From Heterobasidion occidentale (taxonomy: Eukaryota; Basidiomycota; Agaricomycetes; Russulales; Bondarzewiaceae), in the NCBI GenBank assembly GCA_039111635.1, contig JBCAQO010000002.1:1984001-2048000 (forward strand): 64,000 bases of DNA, given 5' to 3'. Below, one piece after another: positions 45,586-55,531 of this stretch; the first letter of the stretch is position 1, and each line of letters begins with the position of its first letter. The notes under the pieces are model-generated. The model was not told the DNA's origin, did not search any database, and saw only the letters and a program-made list of their open reading frames with translations. Position numbers and translations under genes: made by a program.

Positions 45586-46310
45586 TATGGAGATGTGCAG
45601 GTAGCCGGAGCATGCTTTTCTCCGTACTCTATTGCACTCCATTTCTCGTGTCTCTGCTACTTGCTCGTGACGATGTGCCGCAATTGCTGGTACATCGCCT
45701 TCTCAATAATGATGGATAATTATAGAAAACCTAGATTCGATTCGACTCCTCACTTTGTTACAGCAACTTCATATTCGTAGTCGCTTCGACCAAAACTCAT
45801 GCAAGGTGATCGTGACCTGCGCGCTACGCTCTAGCCTGCACGACTACGCACCTCGTATTTCTGACCTGTTGTGATATCACTGCAGATCACTGCATTCCTT
45901 ACCGATATTGACCATTTCCCTAGTTGGGACTTCAAATAGAACCCCAGTGACAATGGCGGCCAACGATGGTGATTGATTCTTTTTCTCTTCTCGTTTGTAA
46001 GATGTCATGGTGTGTCTGCACATTAGACGTCAAGCAGTTCACATAATGATTACTACGACAATCTGATATTGCAAAAGTTTCAATCAATGCGACTACAAAT
46101 ATGAAGTTTGCTGTAACTTACCGGGCTGGGTGGACTTGAAGCAAATTCTGAGCAATGCCGGGACGCGTTTACTGAGTAGAAGTCGTTGAAACTCCGACTG
46201 ACGCGGTGGGTCACAGTGTGATTTTGCTATTCGCCACCGACGCGCCGTCCTCTCCCCTTGACCGCTAACTCTCTCCTCCTACCTTCCTCCAACACTTCGC
46301 TCTCCTCGTC
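45586..46310. other. Intergenic, SPT16 promoter at right end
   Basis: About 725 bp between two plus-strand genes. The left 570 bp show nothing recognisable; the right end carries the MCB-like sites listed separately. Confidence 0.5.
46163..46244. promoter_or_regulatory. Three ACGCG (MCB-like) sites before SPT16
   Basis: ACGCGT at 46163-46168, ACGCG at 46201-46205 within CCGACTGACGCGGT, and ACGCG at 46240-46244 within CCACCGACGCGCCGT. Order, flanks and distance to the ATG mirror those upstream of ECO1. Confidence 0.6.
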
Positions 46311-49300
46311 ATGGATGTCAGCTCAATAAGGAGCAATTCAATTCCCGTCTCAAACATATCGTTGATTCATGGACAGTGAGCAACTTCATTGAGCGATCAG
46401 CGCGAGGCTGCTCCTCATGCTCATGTTATTTGGGTTCCAGAAAGCGACCAAAAATGACGACTTCAGCACGATTGCTGACGTAGACGCTCTCTTCCTTGCC
46501 GCCGGAGACCCATCTGGAGAGGATGAACCTGTTAGAAGGGCACCGCGTTCCAAGTACGTTGTGGCCTAGTTTGTTGTTCGTGCTCGCCTCTGTTGACACG
46601 AAGGGGTTTCTAGACTTGGCTTCTAGGATACGAGTTTCCCTCTACATTCATGCTCTTTGAAAAAGAGCGGGTTTCTATCCTATGCTCTGCAAAGAAAGGT
46701 ACTAGCATCATCATCTCTCTTGCCATCTATCCTAAGAGACATTGCATACAACAGCGAAGATTCTTGAACAACTCGCGAAACATAAGACCGTGGTTCCTGT
46801 GGAGATCTATGCTCAAGCAAGCCGAAGGATCCTCCCAGTGATGCCTTGCCGAAGTTCCTCAAGCCTTCACGTCACACCAACGCATCGGCATCCTGACCAA
46901 GGAGTCTTACACTGGCAAACTATATGATGAGTGGAAGAAAGCGTTATCTGTGTCGAGCAAAAAGCCAGAAATGTCCGATATTGCGCCTTCAATATCTTCA
47001 TTCATGGCTGTCAAGGACGACGAAGAGCTTGTAAGACCTTGTTGCAAAACTGTGACTGTATCATTGATCAGATTCCCAGAAAGCGATTCGGACCTCGGCA
47101 AACTTGACTTCCACACTACTTACTCACCATGTAGCGCTCAAGCTTGAGCAGATTCTAGACAGAGAAGCCAAAATTTCACACGACCAGTTATCCGCACAAT
47201 TCGAGGCTCGTCTAGGATCCGGAGAGGGAGAGACCGCAAAAGGTCCAGATATGAAAGTTTGGAGCAAGGGACGCGGCCTGAACGATGTACGCCATCACTT
47301 TCCTGACTTTGGTATCTGAACCTACCTACTCAGGATGAAACGTATTAGGTGGATTGGCCGTCAACAGAATTCTGCTATTCGCCGATCGTCCAGTCACGAT
47401 CTTCAAGAGCAGGATATGATCTGAAGTCGACTGCAGAGTCCAGTGAGGATAACATCTCTCACAAGGGCGTTCTCCTGGTTCCTTAGGAATGCGATACAAG
47501 GGTTACTGTTCCAATGTTGGCCGTACGTTTATTGTCGACCCTGACAAGGTACCGTTTTTTCCCTTACGCCTTTGTTTGTGTTTTGACACAGCCTTCAGGA
47601 GCAAGAATCCATATACAACTTGCTTTTATCCTTGCAAACGGAGTTGTTGTCGAAAATGAAGGACGGTGTAACGGCTCGAGATGTGTATCAGCATGCGTTG
47701 GCTTTCATCAAGAAGAAAAATCCTGATCTTGAGAAGCATTTTGTGAAGAATGTCGGATTCGGAGTGAGTGGACCTTTTGTCGCTGACTTTCTCAACAAAC
47801 TAACAGCCCCGAAGATGGGCATGGAGTTCCGAGATTCTGCATACCTTTTGTCTCCTAAAAACGGTCGCCAGCTCAAAGCCAACATGGTCTTCAACCTTTC
47901 CCTCGGTTTCCAAGACCTCGAGGATGGGGATAAGAAGAAGTAAGTGTCTCATAGTGTATGACACCCGTTTCTCATCTACTTTGATCAGATATGCTCTTCA
48001 GCTCGTCGACACTGTCAAGGTTGGTCATGACAAGGCTATCTGTCTAACTGAGGGAGTCAAGCATACGAAAGACACCCTCTTCTATATCACACGCGATGGC
48101 GGTGAGGAAGAACCAAAACAAGCCAAGAAACCTGCGGCAAAGCCTACTAACGGCAACCCTTCGCCCACGAAGCACAAGACGGCTGGCGGCAAAGTCTTGC
48201 GAAACAAGACTCGCAGTGCTGCTCAGGAGGAGGTCTTACAATCTGCCGCAGCTAAGATCAAAGAGCATCAGCGAGAGTTACATCAATCTCTTCAGGCAGA
48301 GGGACTCGAAAAGTACTCAGAAGAAGGTGCAAGTGGGGGCGGCAAGGAGGGCAAGGGTTGGAAGCGCTTCCAGAGCTATAAGGGAGAGCTCGGTTTACCC
48401 AAGGAGGCTGAGAGTTTGAGGGTATGACCTTCCCGACTATTGGAAGCCTGCTTGGTGCTGAAGACGCGATCCAGATATTTGTTGACCGCAAGGCTCAAAC
48501 CATTGTTCTGCCTATACATGGCTTTGCTGTACCGTTCCACATCAACACCATCAAGAACGTCAGCAAGAACGACGAAGGCGAATTCACCTATCTGCGTGTC
48601 AACTTCCAGACACCTGGACAGCTTGCCGGAAAGAAGGAAGACACGGTACATTTGGATATTCAACTTGCTGATTTCGAGCTACTGACTGGGGTTTCAGCCT
48701 TTCGAGGATCCTGACGCTACATTTATCAGATCTGTCACATACCGGTCAGCAGACGGTCATCGCTTCGACACAATCAGCAAGCAGATCACCGACTTGAAGA
48801 AGGAAGTGAACAAGCGCGAGCAGCAGAAGAAAGAGCTTGCTGATGTTATTGAACAAGACGTCTTGGTTGAAATGAAAGGACGTAGGCCGATTAAGTTGCC
48901 TGAAGTGTTTGTGCGACCTGCACTCGATGGTAAACGATTGCCAGGAGAGGTGGAAATTCACCAGAATGGTCTGCGGTACCAGTCACCCATGGGTACCCAA
49001 AAGATCGGTGAGTGCAAACATCCGTTTACTCGTACTCCTTGACTAAAGCTTCTGCACATTGCGAAAGACATCCTTTTCAGCAACATCAAACATTTGTTCT
49101 TCCAACCATGCGATCATGAATTGCTCGTCATCATTCACATTCATCTCAAAGCTCCTATCATGATTGGCAAGAAGAAAGCCCACGTTCGTCCCGCCCTCCG
49201 CGCAGTATGAATATACGGACTGACCTTGATGCAGGATGTTCAATTCTTCCGCGAGGCATCTGATGTCCAGTTCGACGAGACGGGTAACCGTAAACGAAAG

Positions 49301-50427
49301 TATCGCTACGGTGATGAGGATGAGATTGAAATGGAGCAGCAGGAGCGTAAACGAAGACAGATCATGAACAAGGAGTTCAAAACATTTGCGGAGAAAATCA
49401 CTGAAGCCTCTACTTCCTTCGTATGTTCCTCAAATGATACCGCCGCCGCTCATTCATCTGATTCTGTCTTGCAGACTGGTGATACTCTGGAACCGGATAT
49501 CCCTTTCCGAGAACTGTCATTTGAGGGCGTCCCCTTCCGCACGAATGTTCGCCTGCAGCCTACCACGGAGTGTCTTGTCCATCTATCAGATCCTCCTTTC
49601 CTGGTCGTTACGCTGGCGGAAATTGAAATCGCGTCATTGGAGCGTGTTCAGTTCGGGTTGAAACAATTTGATGTGGTTTTGGTCTTCAAGGACTTCACGA
49701 AAACACCACTGCATATCAATTCGATACCAAGTGCTCAACTGGACGACGTGAAGAACTGGCTTGAGTAAGTTGTTCCGTCCTCAAACAGAGTGTTCCTGAC
49801 ATCTGTTTCAAAGCTCTGTTGACATTCCACTGGCCGAAGGACCCGTCAATTTGAACTGGGGACCAATCATGAAGACCATCAATGACAGCCCTCACGACTT
49901 CTTCCAGTCAGGTGGATGGAACTTCCTTGGCGGTACAGGTGGTGATGACGTGCGTTGCTCTCTGTCTCTCAATTACGTGACCATCCGACCATCTTACATG
50001 CGCTCCTTCAGTCCGACCAAGACGACGACTCTGATACTGAATCCGAGTTTGAGGCCGAGTCTGTCGAAGAGGAGAGTGAGGAGAGTGAAGATGCTGGAAG
50101 CGTGTTTGATGGGTCGGACGCAAGTGATGACGAAGGCAGCGAGTCGAACTTCGATGACGATAGTGATGGTATGTACTGCATCGAAGAGCATGCTAGCGCC
50201 CGCTCATGTTCATTTTCTCGCAGGCGAAGACTGGGACGAGTTGGAGAAGAAAGCCGCCAAATGTTCGTATCATACTCTCCCGTTTTGTTGACGGCTCACT
50301 GACGTTACTCGATGCAGCCGACAAGAAACGAGTCGAGGTTGGGCGCGGGCATAATTCTGATGATTCTGACAGCCGACCAAAAAAGAAAGCTCCCGCGAAA
50401 TCTAATGGCAAGAAGGGTAAGCGGTGA
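46311..50427 (+). CDS. SPT16: FACT complex subunit SPT16
   Basis: SPT16 with POB3 forms FACT, which handles H2A-H2B and whole nucleosomes in transcription and replication. The protein of about 1030 residues reads in family order. The N-terminal aminopeptidase-like lobe has [32 protein letters not shown] and V-G-H-D-K-A. The dimerisation region follows. The PH-like middle domain has [13 protein letters not shown] and [11 protein letters not shown]. The tail is Asp/Glu/Ser-rich and ends K-S-N-G-K-K-G-K-R. About 16 exons. Single-base gaps are needed near 46318 (just after the ATG), 46550, 46818, 46862 and 47487; the 3' half is clean. A diverged copy of 49340-49558 forms the 5' end of ECO1. Confidence 0.95.
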
Positions 50428-50578
50428 ACCGATGAGGGTTTCCAGTTGTTCTTCGTGTTTGGTTGTGGTGTCGTCCGACTGTATAGTATATTATATGCTC
50501 CTGTTCTTGTCTTTAACATCGACTGTTATGTGGTACGGCTATCACATTACCGTCAGAGCATCTGTTCTACACGGTGCT

Positions 50579-51666
50579 TCAGTCCTGTTTGAGAGTGAAC
50601 GCAAGCTGTCCACCGTTCAACCTCGCTTCCCGCCATAAGAGGAATCCAGAGATAGCAGCCCCCGGCCCAAATGCGATGCTCCCCACGACGTTCCAGAGGG
50701 TAAGGACTAAAAATTGCGTCACACTCTCCGCAACCCACAGAGACCCGACGAGACTAGGTCCGAACGCGAACGTGGCGTCCCACTGTAGGAATACCAAGGC
50801 TGCATATTCTAGAGTCGTGGTCTGCGGGTCTGGGACTGCGATGCGCGGAAGGAAATAGTATTTGATGGCATCTGGTTCCTCGAGCAGCGGCCAAACCACG
50901 GCAAGATGAGTCGCGGCAGAAATGAGGAAAGTGGCGATGAATAGGCCTTGGACTGTCTTATAACCCGACTGGGGATGACGCGAGGACGGACGGACGAGGA
51001 GATGCGCCTGCTGCGACAACCACATCCAGACAGGGAATGCCTGCCAAGCGGCAGTCACAATTGCGTCGTCCAAGAAATACATCGAAAGAGATGGCACGGC
51101 GGCGCCAATGAGAAGGGCGAACATAGTCGCTTCTGCGTGTGCTTGGTCAATTTTTGCAGCAGGCCCCGGACGAAGACGCGCTTGTCCCGAGAGAATGAAT
51201 GCGAGCCAGTACAAGGGATACATGACCCCCACGCCGACATTTTGGTACATGATGCCGAAGAGGGTCGGGAAGGCGAGCAGGAAAGGACGGCCCTGACGCG
51301 AAGCTTCTACGTAAGGCAATACAATAAATGCGGCGCCAGACGCAGCAAACTCAGCGAGGAAGAGGGCTGTTTTGGGCTGGAAAGCGGCATGGAAGAACGT
51401 GACGAGTATGCAGAGCTGTTTGTCGATGCCTGGCACTGAGGTGTATACAAGTGCATAAGCACCATCATTGGGAGGGCATTGGGCCCTGATCAATGCCCCG
51501 CCGCCGGATTTCACGAGGTGTCCGACGAGAAATCGGAATGCGAGGGCAGAAAAGGACGGAAAGAGAAGTAATGGGATCAAGACTGCAAGCAAGAGCTAGT
51601 CAGTCAATGATGCGGCCAAGCTAGAACAGGAGCAAAGTTACTACCTTTCCACACCCTTGACGACAT
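50579..51666 (-). CDS. Multipass membrane protein, 341 aa
   Basis: Exons complement(50579..51582, 51645..51666), one 62-nt intron just after the start, no correction. About eight hydrophobic segments span the protein: L-I-P-L-L-L-F-P-S-F-S-A-L near the start, then V-L-P-Y-V-E-A-S-R and F-P-T-L-F-G-I-M-Y-Q-N-V-G-V-G. A conserved-looking W-x-A-F-P-V-W-M-W-L-S lies in the second half. Length and hydropathy recall the PaxA-like/terpene-pathway membrane proteins of ascomycetes, but this is only a resemblance in type and I do not claim the function. No biosynthetic genes surround it. Convergent with SPT16, 151 bp between the stops. Confidence 0.7.
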
Positions 51667-52218
51667 GGCAAATGTTGATGGGGGTAGGTTGATGAGGATG
51701 TCAAATGCCCAAGAGGCTTTATTTAAGTGATCCTGACCCTCCGGTCCGATGAACACGTACTAGCTAGCGCTCAACTTAAATGTCGCTATGTATGAAAACC
51801 AATTAATCATATGCATAAGAGTTCCTGGTAGTATTAGCTGGTAGTGCACGTTTCCGTTCAAATGACATGGTCGGCTGGCTAGTAATACTACATACGTTGA
51901 TGGACAGAGATGGAGAGCAGCGAAAGCACTCATTAGTCAGACTGAACCAACATTTGAGGCATACATGTTGAAGAAACCATGAACATCTGACACATTGAAC
52001 AACGGACCGCGTAACTTGTCGATGTCTTGCCAAAGAGTATCGACGGGATAAAGTGTAATGGAGCTGGAGGTAGATGGAGAGGGGAAAGTACATGAAGATG
52101 CAGGCGCGATGGCGCAATGCAGAGTCTGTATCAGTCCGAGGTCACCCTCGCTAGAATGCTATGGCTCGAGTAGAACACTCACAACGACTCTGACTGTCGC
52201 ATGCCTCACAAGCACACC
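51667..52218. other. Intergenic, nothing recognised
   Basis: About 550 bp between two minus-strand genes, more AT-rich than the coding DNA. No ORF, repeat or RNA recognised. Confidence 0.5.
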
Positions 52219-52696
52219 TCATCGCTCTCTCAGCGTAGCTCGCAATGATGCTCTGACTTCCTTAGCGACCCCCGCGAACGTCTGCCTCGACATGACAGGC
52301 TCTATCCGAATATTTGGTGGATAGCTTGCACCAACTTCTTCCTTTCGCTTCAATAGCACCTCGAGGAGCGACGGTGGCTTCCTGACATCTTTTGGCAGTT
52401 CCTCGAAGATCTTGGCTTTGGGTAGTTTGGTAGCTCCAGGCTCTGTTGTCACCACCGCACTACGAGGAAGAATTCGGAGGAGACGCGGTACGGAAGGACG
52501 CATGACTTGGAGGACCTGAAGTATGCTTTCTGGTGTCAATGGTGATTGGTGAATATGTTAGATATGCGGAACTTACAGACTATAGGAGGGCCGACAAAGA
52601 ACTAAAAGAGAGCTTGGTCACGCTTGGCCAGATTTCATCGCGTGACATGTCGCGTCTCGCGCCGAGGTCTGTGAATGAGGTCGTCGAGGGGGGCAT
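52219..52696 (-). CDS. Small hypothetical protein
   Basis: ATG at 52696 (M-P-P-S-T-T-S-F-T-D-L-G-A-R-R). The first exon runs to about 52578, then a GTAAGT..AAG intron, then an exon to the stop at 52219. The second exon is rich in basic and aliphatic residues (V-M-R-P-S-V-P-R-L-L-R-I-L-P-R-S, then L-P-K-D-V-R-K-P-P-S-L-L-E-V-L-L-K-R). The splice junction is out of phase as read, with a TAG just before the donor, so a base is probably missing or the donor differs. No family recognised; a small mitochondrial protein would fit the basic, Ser/Thr-rich start. Confidence 0.45.
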
Positions 52697-52840
52697 CGCG
52701 AGGGACAATGACAAGTCCAATATTTAGGGTGTATAGAAGATAGATAATATGCACGACTTGTGTATAATCTGGCATGCTAGATGAAGAGCTCGATTACTGG
52801 TATAGCTTGTCCACAGCCTCGATGTTGTCTATCAATTGGG

Positions 52841-55494
52841 CTACATGCTCCGCTCACTGCGAACGGAAATGCTATTTTCACTGTGCTCGGATATGCTGTC
52901 CCATCGGGCCTTGGACCACCCAGAAACGGTGTTCCTATGTCTGTCATTCTTCAACATGACTTCGAGCTCGATGCTGAGATAGTCTCTGAACCGAGTCAAC
53001 AACCTCTGGATGATCTCTGGAGGAAGACAAGCAGGCAATTTGACGGAAGACAATGTGGTGTGACTGTATTGAGCGTTGATAACCGTTCCTCCCAGTTCCG
53101 TTACTACCGCCACACAGACAGGACATAGAGGTTTCGTCACCATGATGGAATCAGGCAACCAACTCTGGACAGCTCGTCAATTGAGATATTAGTGGCAGCG
53201 GAGAAAACACACCTTCATACGGTGTTTCTCCGCAACATGGAGATTGTTGTCCAAGTGGTATTTCATGAAAGCCATCATGGCCGCCTCACAGTGTACCCTT
53301 CCACTGGAAATGGAAGGCAAATCACCATTCGGTGCTTGATATTGTTGCTTCTGGCGATCTGGAGGCTTGTGACAGAATGCTTTGTATATCAAAACGTTCT
53401 TGAAGCCCGGGCTATTAGCTGCATTGGCTAAAGTTTCTTGAATGATACGCAAAACATTGTCACTTCGTGAAGCAAGTTCCGAACTCGAATTAGCAGGAGT
53501 AGCACCGCAATCTTCTACGATCAGACCGGTATCAGTGACTCCCGATGGTCTATGGGGAGACGGATCAACAGAACCTGCAGAGCATGCCTCAGACTCATCT
53601 GAAACTGATCTGATCAATTCTTTCCACTCTTCGCCAATGGATGCTTCGTTTGCAGATGTGGAGGGCCTTATGGCGAGAAAAGAATGCTGAGGTTGTCCAA
53701 AGTCGGATTCTGGCTCCAACAACGGGCATGTTTTGCTAACTGAAACAAAGCTATCGAGTGACTACTCTGTGGTTGAAACTACTTGGAGTAGAAATCAACA
53801 ACATTTTCTGCGGTCCTGGATTCCTAGATTTGGGTTCTATCAACGCCAGCTTTTATTCCCTTGTCAGCAATGGATGTCCTTGGGAGCGGCAGGTTTACTG
53901 ACAAGAGCGCGGGAATGGGGTCTGCGGTCAACGTCTGGAGGTGTAAGGCAAGCATCTCAGAAGTGGCAAACCGACAGAGCAGATTGGAAGCATAATTGAG
54001 GCTCATGATGGCAGATCGCATTGTGGCCAACGCGGACTCGGCCAATTCTTCAGCTCGAGAAAGGTCATAGGTGTTCAAGTCCTTGTTCTGTAAATGTGAT
54101 AAGTGCTCTCGACGCTCGGATTGAGAGGTACGAAGGAGACTGAGTACGAATTTGTAAAATTCGAGGGTGTAGCAGACGACATGGTGAAATCCCACACATG
54201 TGTCCCGGTCATATAATTGAGCTAACATGAAATATTAGTAGTCACAACAGCGGTGGCCATGTCATATCTTACCTGCAGTGCCTGCTGGACGCTGCATGAA
54301 TTTTCGGCGCAGTTTTTTGCCATCGACTGGCAGTCCCGGGTATTTTTGTTGACCATGATTTTAAAATAATTTGGGAAACATCTACCAAGTACATGATCCT
54401 TCTTGGATGAAACCCAAAGAGCACCGTCAGGCCACCTCGCTGCAAAGCATCGTTGGACAGCTTTGTCAGAAACACTCTTCAAGCGATAGAGAATTGACAC
54501 AGAAAGCGGGTGATTGATGCATTGGTGCATCTTCTGCCAAGAGGCAGTCATGATGTAGCGCATAATCAAGTCGGTAATATGGCCGCTGTCTTGAGCGTTT
54601 GTCGATCATCGATTTACGGACTATGGAGAAATAGTCGAACAAGGTCTCTGCGTGGTTCTCTAAAGAATCTAAATTATCGGACACATCCATATATTAGAGT
54701 AAGGTCACCAGAACAGGATGACCGAAGCTTACCCGTGGCCGAGTGCGAAGTAGGGTTGCTTATCCACCACAATCTTGTGTATATGAGACATTCCCGTAGC
54801 AACGACACAGTGCTTACTCGCGGTACTTTCACTATGAGAATTCACGAGGCTGTTAGCAATAGTAGTGTTGCCGTTGCCTAGAACACCACAAGGCTCCGCT
54901 GATATTCTCTCCGTCGTTGTCTCTTGTCCAACATCATTGTCATCCTCCATAGTGGGCTGGAACGCGATCAGAACCTCGAAGGCATTAGCCTCGCAATGAC
55001 CCATCAAAGCGACGACTTCATTGTTCCGGACTAACAGGGTACCGACGGCACTAAGAGTGTCTTCGCAGATTTGAACATCAGGATCGGTCGACCGTGGAGT
55101 GACCTCACTGGGAAACCTGCTGAGTCGAGACACCATCATTGTTGATGGCAATGACGAAACAAAGTGTCATGATCAGAACATGAAATTGCTTGTGAAGTTC
55201 TTCATTTCCCTCGTTTATGAGGAAAGGGTAGGACTTGTTATCACGAGGCATGACTACACTGCAGAGAAAAGCTTTGAGTAAGACATCCCGATAGCAAAAG
55301 GGCCGCCTCTCCGCATACTCACCTACAGGAAATGTCACCAAGCTAATACGAGTTGTGGAAGTTCGTACGGACCAAGGCGCTAGAAATGGATAGCCATTGA
55401 GGTGGATGGGAGAGTGATGAGAGTCGGAGTTAAATAATAGTCGGAGGATAGAAAGGCCAGAGGAAGCTTCGTAATACTCTGTGCCGCTAGCCAC
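52841..55494 (-). CDS. Deaminase-like protein (OTT_1508 type)
   Basis: The C-terminal third carries a nucleic-acid-deaminase zinc signature: V-H-C-E-A-A-M-M-A-F-M (H-x-E; coded near 53290) and, across an intron at about 53152-53200, P-L-C-P-V-C (C-x-x-C; near 53120). This spacing and setting match the OTT_1508-like deaminase family that is expanded in Agaricomycetes. The long N-terminal part has the ordered segments M-P-R-D-N-K-S-Y-P-F-L, H-V-L-I-M-T-L-C-F-V and D-L-I-M-R-Y-I-M-T-A-S-W-Q-K-M-H. The model is partial. Exons near 55494-55340, 55275-55140, 55110-54730, 54690-54230, 54228-53824 and 53722-52841 are supported. One join, near 55135, is out of frame and the true start was not resolved. 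Head-to-head with HRQ1 with almost no space between. Confidence 0.6.
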
Positions 55495-55531
55495 TCGCTA
55501 GCCCTGTCTCTCTTTCGAAGTCTGCCACGAC
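55495..55531. promoter_or_regulatory. Very short head-to-head interval
   Basis: Only about 40 bp lie between the supported 5' limit of the minus-strand deaminase-like gene and the HRQ1 ATG at 55532. Promoters or 5' leaders must overlap the opposite gene, unless the deaminase start lies elsewhere. Confidence 0.4.

Noticed and set aside
49087..49243. Minus-strand ORF over SPT16
   Set aside because: Antisense to an SPT16 exon with conserved residues ([11 protein letters not shown]).
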